Positions 50,809-61,253 are shown, counted from the first letter of the stretch. The stretch is 64,000 bases of DNA from an uncultured Ruminococcus sp. (GCA_900066355.1 FMEL01000007.1:1-64000); one strand, 5' to 3'. Made by a program: numbers and translations. Notes: a model not told the origin generated them from the letters alone.

Positions 50809-50939
50809 CGTTCTAACAAAAAATAGGAATTTCTGAGACAAGAGTGCCACAGGAGTTTTTTGTATATATGGGAATATGGAAATATTAATTGGATAGATTT
50901 AACAAATTATTTGTAAGAATATTGTGCAATATGTCGTGA

Positions 50940-50968
50940 TAGACACAAATAACAAAAAAATATATAAT
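50940..50968 (+). promoter_or_regulatory. Promoter of the 2478-aa protein gene
   Basis: TAGACA (50940-50945), 17-bp spacer, TATAAT (50963-50968). GAAGGAGG precedes the ATG. Confidence 0.75.
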
Positions 50969-51007
50969 AAAATCGAGATTTTTATAACAAGAAGGAGGTA
51001 AACACGT

Positions 51008-54000
51008 ATGAAGAGAAAACGCCTTGCGTTGCTGCTGGCAATTGCTATGACTGTCACGAGTCTGGACAGTACGGCACTGGTTGCGAGCGGTGCAGATTTT
51101 TCCTCGGAACCGACGGTGTCAGAGGAGATTAGTGAGGAGAATGCGGAAAGTGTTCAGGCAGAAGCAGAAGATGAAGAGAATGTAGAAATCTCTGACGGAG
51201 ATAGCACAGATACAGAGTTTTCTGTACAGGAGGACGAGACACAGGGAACCTCGGATGAGCTGGAAGTGACAGATGAAGAAGACACTTCCGGAGATACTAT
51301 TTTTGGCGATGGAAGTGAAGCAGATTCAGCAGGAACAGATTCAGAGACTGAGAGTGATTCAATCGTGCCATCAGAGGAGTTGATTGAAGAGATTCCTGGT
51401 GATGGAAGCTATGGTAAGACTTTTGATGAAGATAACAGTGAATTCTGGTTTAAGTTCACACCGGAGGAATTAGGTACTTACATAATTTCATCAGTAAGCA
51501 GCGGGCTTGATCCTAAAGTATATTTATTTGATAACAGAGAAATAACATCGAAGAATGATTATATAGCTGAGAACGATGACGGACATGTTAATCCGGATAA
51601 TGAATCAGATTTCTATTTATCATACAATCTGACAGCCGGCAATACTTATTATTTCTGTGTAGAAGAATGTAATAACAATTCAGGGGCTATACAGATTGAC
51701 TTCAAAAAGCAGCCATCAATAGCAGCTATTTCTGTGACATCAACAAAGGACACAGTTGTGGCAGGATTTGACAGCTTTTCCTCAATCTACGAAAACTGTG
51801 AAATTCAGATAAGCTATACAGATGGTACGGAGAAATTTTATAATTATTCGGATGGATGGTATGGGGGAACGCTTACAGATTCTTATGGAAATAATATTTC
51901 TCCTGTATGGAAAAAAGACGATAATAAGGTAAGCTTTGAGGAAAATAAAGACTCCCAGTATTTTGCAGAAGGTGACTATACACTTCAGTTTGAAACAGGA
52001 AGTGAAGAAGATGGGACACTGACTTCCAGTGATCCGGTTGCAATACATGCCGTGGCACCGGAAGAAAGTGAAAGGTATTGTGGAGAGATTACAGAGGGCA
52101 TGAATGAAGAGCTGAATCAGAATACATCTGAGGATATCTTTAAATTTGTTCCTGCAAGCTCTGGAAAGTGGTCTTTTATTTTTGAAGATTCTGATTACAG
52201 AGGCATTGATGTCAGAAAAAGAAATGAAGATGGAAGCTATACTTTTGTAGAAACCTCCGGTACAGCATGTGAACTGGAAGAAGGAACAACGTATTATCTG
52301 GTGTTTTATGTGCAGCTATATGATCAGCTTAAGGTTATGAAGCAGGAAACCACAGCTTCCGTTGCAGTGGACCTTACAGATGTAAAAACATCATTTTATA
52401 CTTCGTTGGATTCTTTTTATCTTAGTGGAGCAAAAATTACAGTTACATATGAAGATGGAGAGTCTGAAAGTCTGACATTTATTAATCAGACAAAACTTTA
52501 CGACTCCAGAGGAAATCTGTATAGTTATATATGTTATAATGCAGATGAATCAGACACGTCGAAATATGGAATTGGTAGCAACTTTGAGTATGCCGGTACT
52601 TATAAGGCACATTTTACGCAGAATGGTCAGGTACTCGATGGAGAATATGAGATTACTGCAACTGATCCGGAGCCATCTGCTTTTCAGGAGCTGTCTGAAG
52701 GTTTGAATAAAGATATCAGCAGTCCGAAAGACACACGTGCATGGTATAAATTTACACCGGATACTACAGGCGCATACAAGTTTTATCCGACCAATTCTGT
52801 ATGGGTGCGTCGAATCACGAAAGACGGATTAGAGTATGTGGATTATTCTGCAGAGAACAATGAAGCTGAAGGAGAGTATTATGTTTATAAGCTTTCCGCA
52901 GGAAACACATATTATGTAGGGTTTGAAGGAAATGTGTACAGGTCGTCTGATGAGACATACCGCAATACCGTAGACCTTACAATCAGTAATGTATCTGTTG
53001 TTGGAATTAACTACACAGAAACGGAAGTTACAGGACGTATGGGCGTTGATCAGCTCACTGGAAACAGCTTTATGCCGGCAGGTGAACTGAAGATTCAGTA
53101 TGCAGATGGCAGTGAGGACAGCATCAAACCGTATCTGGGATTTGAAAGTCGAGATGACTATGAAAATAGCATCCGGACACAGATTCTGGATGCATCCGGA
53201 AATGCATTTACTTTTGATGGTGACGGCAGTGAAATCCCGGAAGGAACTTATACGGTTGAATTTACATGTGTAAAAGGTGGCAGCGATTCGGATGAGGAAA
53301 ATGAATCTGTAATAAAAAGTAATCCTGTGACATTGACAGTCAGAAAGCCATCCTCAGAAGACTTCCGGAAATTACAGATCGGTAAAAATACAGATCTTCA
53401 GGTCGGAACTTATGATTATGATGAGGGCACAAGAAAAGACGTAGTCTGGTATTCCTTTGACGTTACAGAGGCAGGCTGTTACCAAATAGAACTGAAGTAT
53501 AAAGATGGAAATCCTTTTGAAGAACAGACAGTAGTTGACTGGAAGAAGTTTGAAGACGGAGAGATTGCGGATGTTAAGGTAGATAAAGAAAGCAATGACA
53601 GCTATAATCTGGAGGCGGGAAGCTATCTGATCGGTATCTATGGAGAATATCTGGGAGTTCCTGAAATTATAGATGCTGAAATCTCCAAAATCGCCGCGGT
53701 ATCAAAGGTAGAACTTCTTTCATGGAAACCGGAGAATCCGGTGTTTGTAAAAAATGTTGAGCAGCCATATCTGCAATATGTGCGGGCAAAGGTAACCTAT
53801 GATAATGGTGAAGAACGTGAGTTTTTACTGGATGATGATTACAGGAATCGACAGGATGAAGCTGGCAGATCTCTGGATTGTGGACTTTATTTTAAAGATA
53901 AAAATGATGAGTACCAGCAGGTAGATACGTATGATGCAACAGAAGGGGAATATTGTTTCCGTATTTCCTTTGGTAGTAAATTTGCAGATGAAGTGATCCC

Positions 54001-57000
54001 GGTAACAGTAAAATCCATGAAGGATAGTGTGGATGCGGAACTTGATGCAGATGCGACAGATGCAGAGCTTACGAATAGAGACAGACTTCTTCTGAAATAT
54101 ACGGCAAAAGAGACAGGACGATATGAATTTGCATTTAATGTTCCTGTAGATAATGCCAGAATTTATAATGAGAAGGGTAACACTTTAGAGAGCGAGAGTA
54201 CTTCTCTGGATACTTACAGTTATTATGCAAACCTGCAGAAAGATGAAACCTATTATTTGTATGTAGATGCAGATGATTATTGTGAAAAACTGAGAGTTTC
54301 GGTATCTATGATGACGAGACCGGCAGGATTAAAGGCAAAAGTACTCAAAAACATCTATGTTGCAGGTATTGATACGGTCAATGAGAGCGATATAGAGGCA
54401 GAAGTTTCTTACGGTGACGGAAACACAAAAAGAGTCAGAGGCTATAGAGGCTATAGTACTGTAAATGGCTATAACATTAACTACAAGATTAATAATAATG
54501 AGAATGCCAGAGCATATATAGGAGATACTCTGGAAGCCGGAACATGGACCGTGACTCCGTATTTCAGCGTCAGTGTCGGAACGGGAAGTTCGGTCGAAGC
54601 AGAGGAAATGAAAGATATTCCGGTAGAATCTACGAGCATTAAATCAGATTTCCTTGATGAGGATGCACTTACTGCATTGAACGCAGATGAATGGATTACG
54701 CTGCCGAATACTGCCGGAAATAAGAAATACTACTCCTTTATACCAGATAAAACTGGTATTTATAATTATGAACTGCAGTCCGGAGATATATTAAGACCTG
54801 TTACTTTCTATAAGAAGGGAGCTAAACAGTACGAAAGTCTTGGCGAGGGACCTGTAAAGCTTGAAGCAGGAAAGACCTATTTGTTATGCGTGGTAACCTA
54901 TAGGGAAACGACCATAAAAATCAGTCGAAGTACTTCCTCAGGCACGACAGACCCGGAGAAAGCAAACACGATCAATGAGATCACACTTTCTGCCGGAATG
55001 AAAGAACTTGTTGCAATAGGTACAGAAAAGATAAATGCAAATGGAGCTTATATTATCAGTGGTACATTTGCACCGGAAGAAGACGGGTATTACCGTATAA
55101 AAACCACAAAGTGGAGAAATTATGTTGACACATGTGTAACATTATTTGACAGTGACGGAAATGAGATAGACAATGATGATGACGGCGGCGAGGATAATAA
55201 CTTTTTGCTGCTGTCAAAACTGGAAGCAGGTCAGACCTACACATATGAAATCCGTACGTACAATTCAGGGGAGAGTGCAATCCCGTTCTACCTGCATTTT
55301 GATAAAACTGCTATGTATACCATCAGTGATATGCAGCTTGTGCTCAGAGAAAATGTGAAGGCAGAAAATGTTTCTGTATTAACTTCACTGGAAGCGGCTT
55401 ATCAGCTCAAGGTTACCTATAAAAAAGATGATACATCTGATGAAACGGCAGATGAACAGAAAGAAGCAGTATATGAGATTCGTGGAGATGGAGGCTATCT
55501 CAAGGATGAGTATAGAAATACAATCAGATTTTCTTATCCTGTAAAGAGCACGGTAGATGATGATTTTGAGTATACATTAAAGGTAGAGGCCGCCGGAAAG
55601 ACATACAATCTGAAAGTACCGGTAAAGGGACTGAAGTCATTTACAGAAATGCAGGAAGGCACTGAGTATATAATTCCGGCAGGAAGTGCGACATATTGTT
55701 TTACACCTTCGGAGGATGGTGAATATATTTGCTCCTATGAAGCTGCCATTCAGGATGAGGTAGGCATTATGGTCATCCGCCCAAAATATTATGACGGAGA
55801 ATATCATTCTGAAGACCTTGGCGAATATGAAGAAGGTGGAAATGCTGTTTCCCTGCATTTAGAAAAAGGAAAAACATATGCAGTTGTTGCAGATGGATGG
55901 CAGAATGACAGTGAAAATGCTAAATTCTGTATCAAAAAGGCTGCAAAGGAACTGAATGGCCTGAAACTGGCTTCTGTACCGGATAAGACAACATGTATGC
56001 CATTTGAAACAGAAATTGCTTCACTGAAAGGATTAAAAGTAACTGCATCTTACAAAGACGGAACAACAGAAGAAATTGTGTATGGTCAGAAGGATTCTTC
56101 GGGAAGAAGCATTAAGTTCAACCATATAAGCTGGCTCGATGGTAAAACATGCCGCGTTTTTGTAAGCCTTGGAAGATATATAACAAGCTTTGACCTGACA
56201 TCTGCTTCATGGGATGATCTGGAAAGTCTTGCGACAGCAGAGAAAAAGACTCTGACAGACCTTGTCAGTGGAGATATCGTGACGTTTAAATACGTTCCGG
56301 AGTCAACAGGGCTTTATACATTTAATGTAATTGGCGGATTTGTTTACGGCGCAATTCTGTCAGAAGACAGCGAAAATGTAGGGACATCATACAGTAGCTG
56401 CTACCTGGAGGAAGGTGTAACTTATTATATCCGAATCAAGGCAGAAGCAGCAGAGGTTCAGCTTTCTGTAAATTCAGGTAACTGTGTGTGGGAAATTGTT
56501 GAACGCACAGAAGCAACCTGTGAAAAAGCCGGAAAACTCGTAGAGAAATGTAAAACACATGAAGACGAGGAAGAAAGAGTAACTACGCTGCCGGCACTCG
56601 GACATGAGTGGAGCGATTGGACAGTTACAAAAGAAGCAACCTGCGGAGCCGCAGGAAGCAAAGAAAGAACCTGTACAAGAAAAGGCTGTGAGCAGAAAGA
56701 AACAGAAATAATTGCAGCAACCGGAGAGCACAGCTTTGAATGGGTGACAGATACTGAGGCAACCTGCGGAGCCGCAGGAAACAAGCATCAGGAATGTAAA
56801 GTCTGCCATGAAAAAGGAGATACAGAGACAATTCCTGCAACCGGCCAGCACAGCTACAAATGGATAACCGACAAAGAGGCAACCTGCGGAGAAGCAGGAA
56901 GCAAGCATGAAGAATGTACAGTCTGCAATGCAACCGGAGAGACAAAAGAAATCCCGGCGACTGGCAAGCACAGCTACAAATGGATAACCGACAAAGATGC

Positions 57001-58444
57001 AACCTGCGGGGAAGCAGGAAGCAAGCATCAGGAATGTACAGTCTGCAATGCAACCGGAGAGACAAAAGAAATCCCGGCGACTGGCAAGCACAGCTACAAA
57101 TGGATAACCGACAAAGATGCAACCTGCGGGGAAGCAGGAAGCAAGCATCAGGAATGTACAGTCTGCAATGCAACTGGAGAGACAAAAGAAATCCCGGCAA
57201 CCGGAGAGCACAGCTATGAATGGGTGACAGATACTGAAGCAACGTGTGAAGCCGCAGGAAGCAAGCATGAAGAATGTACAGTCTGCCATACAAGAGGAGA
57301 GGAACAGACGATTCCAGCCCTCGGCCACAGCTTTGGTGACTGGACAGTTACAAAAGAAGCAACCTGTACAGAAGAAGGAAAACAGGAGCGTACTTGTACA
57401 AGAAACGGCTGTGAAGTTAAACAAGAAGACACAATTGCAAAACTTGCCCACACTTATGAATGGGTAACAGATACCAAGGCAAGCTGCACAGAAGCAGGAA
57501 GCAAGCATGAAGAATGTACAGTCTGCCATGCAAGAGGAGAGGAACAGACGATTCCAGCCCTCGGACACAGCTTTGGCGACTGGAAAGTTACAAAAGAAGC
57601 AACCTGTACAGAAGAAGGAAAACAGGAACGCACCTGCACAAGAGAAGGCTGCGAAGTTAAAGAAACTGGCATAATTGCAAAACTTGCCCATAATTATGAA
57701 TGGGTAACAGACAAAGAGGCAACCTGTGGAGCCGCAGGAAGCAGACATGAGGAATGTACAGTCTGCAAAGAAACTGGAAAAACAGAGACAATTCCTGCAA
57801 CCGGAAAACACAGATTTGGTGGCTGGAAGGTTACAAAGGCGGCAACAGTGGCTGCAGAAGGAGTGAAGGAACGTATCTGTGAGGTATGCGGTGCAAAAGA
57901 AACAGCATCGATCGCAAGAGTGAAAGGTCCTGTTACCCTGAATGTTCCGGTAAACAAAACACTTCCGATGAAGATGAAACAGACATTCCAGGCAAAAGCA
58001 TCCGGACTTGCAAAGGGTGATAAAGTAGTTTCCTGGACGAGCAGCAACAAAGCAGTTGCAACGGTATCCGGAAGTGGCAAGATCACGGCACAGAAGAAAG
58101 CCGGATCTGCACAGATCACTGTGAAGCTTGCAAGCGGCACAACTGCTAAATTTACAGTAAAAGTACAGAAAACAGGTGTTGCAACAACTTCAATCACAGT
58201 GGTAAATAAGTCAACCGGAAAGAAAGTATCAAAAACTGTCAGCCTGAAAGCGAAGAAAAAACTGAAACTGGCAGCAACAGTTGCACCGGTAACAAGTAAA
58301 CAGAAGGTAACCTATTCATCTTCCAATAAAAAGATCGCAACAGTCAACTCTAAGGGTGTTATTACAGCGAAGAAGAAGGGTACCGTAACAATTACGGTGA
58401 AATCAGGTAAGAAGACCGTAAAGATTAAAGTAAAAGTAAAGTAA
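51008..58444 (+). CDS. Giant secreted multi-domain surface protein
   Basis: 2478 aa. Signal peptide (1-~28, ALVASG-ADF) and acidic Ser/Glu/Asp linker (~30-130). About nine pre-peptidase-like (PPC) beta modules follow, each with a core such as WFKFTPEELGTYIISS, RAWYKFTPDTTGAYKF, KKYYSFIPDKTGIYNY or ATYCFTPSEDGEYICS. They alternate with Ig-like modules (AKITVTYEDG.., LKVTASYKDGTTEEIVYGQ). Residues ~1835-2295 are eleven Cys repeats (EATCGEAGSKHEECTVCNAT type, three Cys each) plus a degenerate twelfth. Two Big_2 repeats and a Lys-rich end finish it. No LPXTG or membrane anchor. Probably an adhesin or matrix protein; ligand unknown. Confidence 0.85.
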   Translation: MKRKRLALLLAIAMTVTSLDSTALVASGADFSSEPTVSEEISEENAESVQAEAEDEENVEISDGDSTDTEFSVQEDETQGTSDELEVTDEEDTSGDTIFGDGSEADSAGTDSETESDSIVPSEELIEEIPGDGSYGKTFDEDNSEFWFKFTPEELGTYIISSVSSGLDPKVYLFDNREITSKNDYIAENDDGHVNPDNESDFYLSYNLTAGNTYYFCVEECNNNSGAIQIDFKKQPSIAAISVTSTKDTVVAGFDSFSSIYENCEIQISYTDGTEKFYNYSDGWYGGTLTDSYGNNISPVWKKDDNKVSFEENKDSQYFAEGDYTLQFETGSEEDGTLTSSDPVAIHAVAPEESERYCGEITEGMNEELNQNTSEDIFKFVPASSGKWSFIFEDSDYRGIDVRKRNEDGSYTFVETSGTACELEEGTTYYLVFYVQLYDQLKVMKQETTASVAVDLTDVKTSFYTSLDSFYLSGAKITVTYEDGESESLTFINQTKLYDSRGNLYSYICYNADESDTSKYGIGSNFEYAGTYKAHFTQNGQVLDGEYEITATDPEPSAFQELSEGLNKDISSPKDTRAWYKFTPDTTGAYKFYPTNSVWVRRITKDGLEYVDYSAENNEAEGEYYVYKLSAGNTYYVGFEGNVYRSSDETYRNTVDLTISNVSVVGINYTETEVTGRMGVDQLTGNSFMPAGELKIQYADGSEDSIKPYLGFESRDDYENSIRTQILDASGNAFTFDGDGSEIPEGTYTVEFTCVKGGSDSDEENESVIKSNPVTLTVRKPSSEDFRKLQIGKNTDLQVGTYDYDEGTRKDVVWYSFDVTEAGCYQIELKYKDGNPFEEQTVVDWKKFEDGEIADVKVDKESNDSYNLEAGSYLIGIYGEYLGVPEIIDAEISKIAAVSKVELLSWKPENPVFVKNVEQPYLQYVRAKVTYDNGEEREFLLDDDYRNRQDEAGRSLDCGLYFKDKNDEYQQVDTYDATEGEYCFRISFGSKFADEVIPVTVKSMKDSVDAELDADATDAELTNRDRLLLKYTAKETGRYEFAFNVPVDNARIYNEKGNTLESESTSLDTYSYYANLQKDETYYLYVDADDYCEKLRVSVSMMTRPAGLKAKVLKNIYVAGIDTVNESDIEAEVSYGDGNTKRVRGYRGYSTVNGYNINYKINNNENARAYIGDTLEAGTWTVTPYFSVSVGTGSSVEAEEMKDIPVESTSIKSDFLDEDALTALNADEWITLPNTAGNKKYYSFIPDKTGIYNYELQSGDILRPVTFYKKGAKQYESLGEGPVKLEAGKTYLLCVVTYRETTIKISRSTSSGTTDPEKANTINEITLSAGMKELVAIGTEKINANGAYIISGTFAPEEDGYYRIKTTKWRNYVDTCVTLFDSDGNEIDNDDDGGEDNNFLLLSKLEAGQTYTYEIRTYNSGESAIPFYLHFDKTAMYTISDMQLVLRENVKAENVSVLTSLEAAYQLKVTYKKDDTSDETADEQKEAVYEIRGDGGYLKDEYRNTIRFSYPVKSTVDDDFEYTLKVEAAGKTYNLKVPVKGLKSFTEMQEGTEYIIPAGSATYCFTPSEDGEYICSYEAAIQDEVGIMVIRPKYYDGEYHSEDLGEYEEGGNAVSLHLEKGKTYAVVADGWQNDSENAKFCIKKAAKELNGLKLASVPDKTTCMPFETEIASLKGLKVTASYKDGTTEEIVYGQKDSSGRSIKFNHISWLDGKTCRVFVSLGRYITSFDLTSASWDDLESLATAEKKTLTDLVSGDIVTFKYVPESTGLYTFNVIGGFVYGAILSEDSENVGTSYSSCYLEEGVTYYIRIKAEAAEVQLSVNSGNCVWEIVERTEATCEKAGKLVEKCKTHEDEEERVTTLPALGHEWSDWTVTKEATCGAAGSKERTCTRKGCEQKETEIIAATGEHSFEWVTDTEATCGAAGNKHQECKVCHEKGDTETIPATGQHSYKWITDKEATCGEAGSKHEECTVCNATGETKEIPATGKHSYKWITDKDATCGEAGSKHQECTVCNATGETKEIPATGKHSYKWITDKDATCGEAGSKHQECTVCNATGETKEIPATGEHSYEWVTDTEATCEAAGSKHEECTVCHTRGEEQTIPALGHSFGDWTVTKEATCTEEGKQERTCTRNGCEVKQEDTIAKLAHTYEWVTDTKASCTEAGSKHEECTVCHARGEEQTIPALGHSFGDWKVTKEATCTEEGKQERTCTREGCEVKETGIIAKLAHNYEWVTDKEATCGAAGSRHEECTVCKETGKTETIPATGKHRFGGWKVTKAATVAAEGVKERICEVCGAKETASIARVKGPVTLNVPVNKTLPMKMKQTFQAKASGLAKGDKVVSWTSSNKAVATVSGSGKITAQKKAGSAQITVKLASGTTAKFTVKVQKTGVATTSITVVNKSTGKKVSKTVSLKAKKKLKLAATVAPVTSKQKVTYSSSNKKIATVNSKGVITAKKKGTVTITVKSGKKTVKIKVKVK
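56509..57905 (+). repeat. Cys-repeat region with 120-bp near-identical units
   Basis: Units 56849-56968, 56969-57088 and 57089-57208 are almost identical (a few substitutions); flanking units are diverged copies. Each codes 40 aa with ATC..C..C. Confidence 0.9.
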
Positions 58445-58451
58445 CCAGATA

Positions 58452-60230
58452 ATGAAAAATAAAACAAAAAAGATCTCATGGGATCTGCTTCCTCTGCTCA
58501 TGGTAACAGCGGCTCTGCCGCTGGTTGCCATGGGCAGAAAAGTTTCTGTCTCACTCGGAAAATATTCATGGTTTGCAGACGGAAATTATCAATATGATTT
58601 TTTTATGTATGCCAAAAGTATCGTATTTTTGATACTGGTAGCCTGGATGCTGATCGTACTTATTGACAGGGGGCTGATCCGCGGCATAAAACTGAAACAC
58701 TGGAAATTATTTATACCGCTTTATATATATGGACTCATGGCTCTGATCTCCACAGTATTTTCTGCGGACAGGGAGCTTTCCCTGAAAGGCATGTGGCAGC
58801 AGTATGAATCCGTATGGATACTTCTGGGATATCTGATTACCGCGTTTTACTGTGTACAGGTAGTGCAGTCTTTGCAGGATATCCGTATACTTTGTATTTC
58901 TGTGGCTGTCGGAGCAGCGGTACAGGGAATCCTCGGTATCAGCCAGTTTATCGGCAGGGATCTGTTTGCTTCTGAAATCGGAAGAAATTTTCTCGCGCTG
59001 GGAATGGATTCTTCAATCTCCAGGACGATCAGATTTGTATATGAGGGAAACAGCAGATCATCGGTATATATGGCATCCTACACACCAAACTATGCGGGCA
59101 TGTATCTGGTAATGGTTCTTCCGGTACTTTTTGTTCTTGCTTTGCAGGCAAAAAAAATTGGATACAAAATTTTGTGGACATGCCTGATCGGTATATTACT
59201 TGTCTGCTTATATGGAACCGGATCAAAAGCAGGATTCCTTGTGTGCGGATTTCTGGCAGTTCTTGTTATCATCCTGATGGCACAGAAGCATCATACAAAA
59301 AAGAAATGGATATATGTCGGTATATGTATTCTGGCAGCAGCGGGAATCACGGCAGGATATGATCAGTTCAGTGGTCATGCACTGTCAGATGCATTGCAGC
59401 AGATTGTACAGAAGGAGACATACGATCTCGAGGAAATAAAATCAGAATCAGATGGTGTGTGTCTGAAGTACAGGGGGAATTTTCTGAAGCTGATTCCGGA
59501 AGAAAATGAAATGGGTCAGACACTGACAGCCCAGATAAATAAAAAAGAAAAGCAGACGGCTTTCTGGGATGGAGAAAGCCAGAGCTTTATCTTTAATGAC
59601 AAAAGCTTTGGCAGTCTGAAATTTGATACATACAGGGAAAAAGGTACACAGTATCTGATAATCTATGATGGCGATATGACATGGAATTTCTACAAAGAAG
59701 ATGGCGCAGCCAGATATGTCTTTGTGAATCAGTATGGCAAACTGGATGAAATCCAAAATGCAGCTGCAGTATTTAAGGGACATGAACGTAGTCTGTCGGG
59801 ACGCGGCTACATATGGGGCAGAACAATTCCCCTCCTTAAGAAATTTTTACTGTGGGGAAGCGGACCGGACACCTTTACGGTGAAGTTTCCACAGACCGAT
59901 TATGTGATGAAAGTAAATACAGGTCTTAACATGTATCAGCAGCTTCCGACAAAGGCACACAGCATGTATCTGCAAAGTGCACTGCAGACAGGAATCCTTT
60001 CCGGGATATGTCTGTTGATGTTCTTCCTGCACTATATCAGAATTGCAGTCAGAAATGCAAAAACAGAAAAAAACAGAGAAAAAGCCATGTTCAGGACAGG
60101 GATTCTTTTAAGCGTTATAGGATTTCTGCTTATGGGCCTGGCAAATGATTCAAATTTAGCAGTTTCTCCGTTGTTCTGGTGTATTCTGGGAATGGGAATC
60201 GCAATGGAAACAGAAACCTTCCACAGTTAA
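58452..60230 (+). CDS. O-antigen ligase/Wzy-family membrane protein
   Basis: 592 aa. About ten to twelve helices in two blocks (~13-285 and ~500-590) with a large soluble loop (~300-490). The first block resembles the Wzy_C/O-antigen-ligase superfamily (SVYMASYTPNYAGMYLVMVL, LYGTGSKAGFLVCGFLAVLV); the family 'H..yl' region appears as PTKAHSMYLQSALQTGILSG after the loop. Such enzymes polymerise or transfer lipid-linked glycans. It starts 7 nt after the 2478-aa gene with no clear RBS, so it is coupled to it. Glycosylation of that protein is an inference. Confidence 0.78.
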   Translation: MKNKTKKISWDLLPLLMVTAALPLVAMGRKVSVSLGKYSWFADGNYQYDFFMYAKSIVFLILVAWMLIVLIDRGLIRGIKLKHWKLFIPLYIYGLMALISTVFSADRELSLKGMWQQYESVWILLGYLITAFYCVQVVQSLQDIRILCISVAVGAAVQGILGISQFIGRDLFASEIGRNFLALGMDSSISRTIRFVYEGNSRSSVYMASYTPNYAGMYLVMVLPVLFVLALQAKKIGYKILWTCLIGILLVCLYGTGSKAGFLVCGFLAVLVIILMAQKHHTKKKWIYVGICILAAAGITAGYDQFSGHALSDALQQIVQKETYDLEEIKSESDGVCLKYRGNFLKLIPEENEMGQTLTAQINKKEKQTAFWDGESQSFIFNDKSFGSLKFDTYREKGTQYLIIYDGDMTWNFYKEDGAARYVFVNQYGKLDEIQNAAAVFKGHERSLSGRGYIWGRTIPLLKKFLLWGSGPDTFTVKFPQTDYVMKVNTGLNMYQQLPTKAHSMYLQSALQTGILSGICLLMFFLHYIRIAVRNAKTEKNREKAMFRTGILLSVIGFLLMGLANDSNLAVSPLFWCILGMGIAMETETFHS

Positions 60231-60246
60231 TGTGGGAGGTTTTTTT
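60215..60246 (+). terminator. Terminator overlapping the end of the ligase gene
   Basis: AACCTTCCACA (60215-60225) pairs with TGTGGGAGGTT (60231-60241), then six T. The stem includes the stop codon. Confidence 0.85.
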
Positions 60247-60326
60247 GTGGAAAGGAAAATTCCGGCAGAAGCTTTTGACGGCTGTACTAAATCCGAAACC
60301 ATTACATATATTATGTGTAAGAGAGG

Positions 60327-61253
60327 GTGAGGACGATCAGGGCGGAACAGGTAAAGAATCTTTTTGCAGGCAATATCAGGAAGCTTCTTCTGGAAGCACC
60401 GCGGGATTATGAGCGGATCTACGAGATACGCCTTCGGGTGGGACGACCGATATTTCTTTGCTATGATGGCGGCGAAAAATTTCTTCGTACAAAAGATGCT
60501 CCCTATCTGGTGACCAGACAGGATCTTAAAGAAACACTGGAGTACATCAGCGGATATTCCCTGTATGCGTGTGAAGATGAACTGCGGCAGGGTTATATCA
60601 GTGTACAGGGCGGACACCGTGTAGGCGTGACCGGCAAGGTCATTCTCGATCAGGGAAACATCCGCAGCATCAAATATATTTCCTGTGTCAATGTCCGGCT
60701 TGCACACCAGATTCTCGGGTGTGCAGATGCGGTGATGCCTTTTATCCGAAAAAAAGAAAAAATCTGTCATACACTTCTGATCTCGCCGCCGGGTTGTGGC
60801 AAGACGACGCTTCTTCGGGACATGGTGCGCCAGATCAGCAACGGGAATGAGAAGTTTCCGGGAATGACAGTCGGTCTGGTAGATGAGAGAGGAGAACTGG
60901 CAGGATGCTATCAGGGAGTTCCGCAGAACGATGTGGGTATGCATACCGATGTGCTGGACGGATGTCCGAAAGCGGAAGGAATGCAGCTTCTGATCCGTTC
61001 AATGTCACCGGCAGTCGTGGCGGTGGACGAGCTTGGCAAAGAAGAGGATTTCCGGGCAGTGGAGTCCGTGATTCACTGTGGCTGCACACTTCTTGCGACA
61101 GCGCATGGAAATTCACTTGAAGATATCATGGAGCAGCCTTTTTTCCAGAAACTGAAAAATATGCAGATTTTTGAACGATACATCATACTTGGCAGGCAGA
61201 ACCGAAACGGAAGAATCGTACAGATTCTGGACGGGAAGGGGAAACCATGCTGA
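60327..61253 (+). CDS. spoIIIAA: Stage III sporulation protein AA
   Basis: 308 aa secretion-type ATPase of the SpoIIIA-SpoIIQ channel linking mother cell and forespore. It carries Walker A SPPGCGKTTLLRDM (~153-166), VGLVDERGELAGC (~184) and VVAVDELGKEEDF (~231). The start is uncertain: GTG 60327 directly follows AGAGAGG, leaving no spacing; no other good start is seen. A sigma-E-like -10 CATATATT (60305-60312) would place the transcript start a few nt before the gene. First of six spoIIIA genes here. Confidence 0.92.
   Translation: MRTIRAEQVKNLFAGNIRKLLLEAPRDYERIYEIRLRVGRPIFLCYDGGEKFLRTKDAPYLVTRQDLKETLEYISGYSLYACEDELRQGYISVQGGHRVGVTGKVILDQGNIRSIKYISCVNVRLAHQILGCADAVMPFIRKKEKICHTLLISPPGCGKTTLLRDMVRQISNGNEKFPGMTVGLVDERGELAGCYQGVPQNDVGMHTDVLDGCPKAEGMQLLIRSMSPAVVAVDELGKEEDFRAVESVIHCGCTLLATAHGNSLEDIMEQPFFQKLKNMQIFERYIILGRQNRNGRIVQILDGKGKPC

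Noticed and set aside
56474..57811. 445-codon Cys/Phe-rich open frame on the minus strand
   Set aside because: Antisense to the Cys repeats of the 2478-aa protein; its apparent repeats mirror the sense strand.
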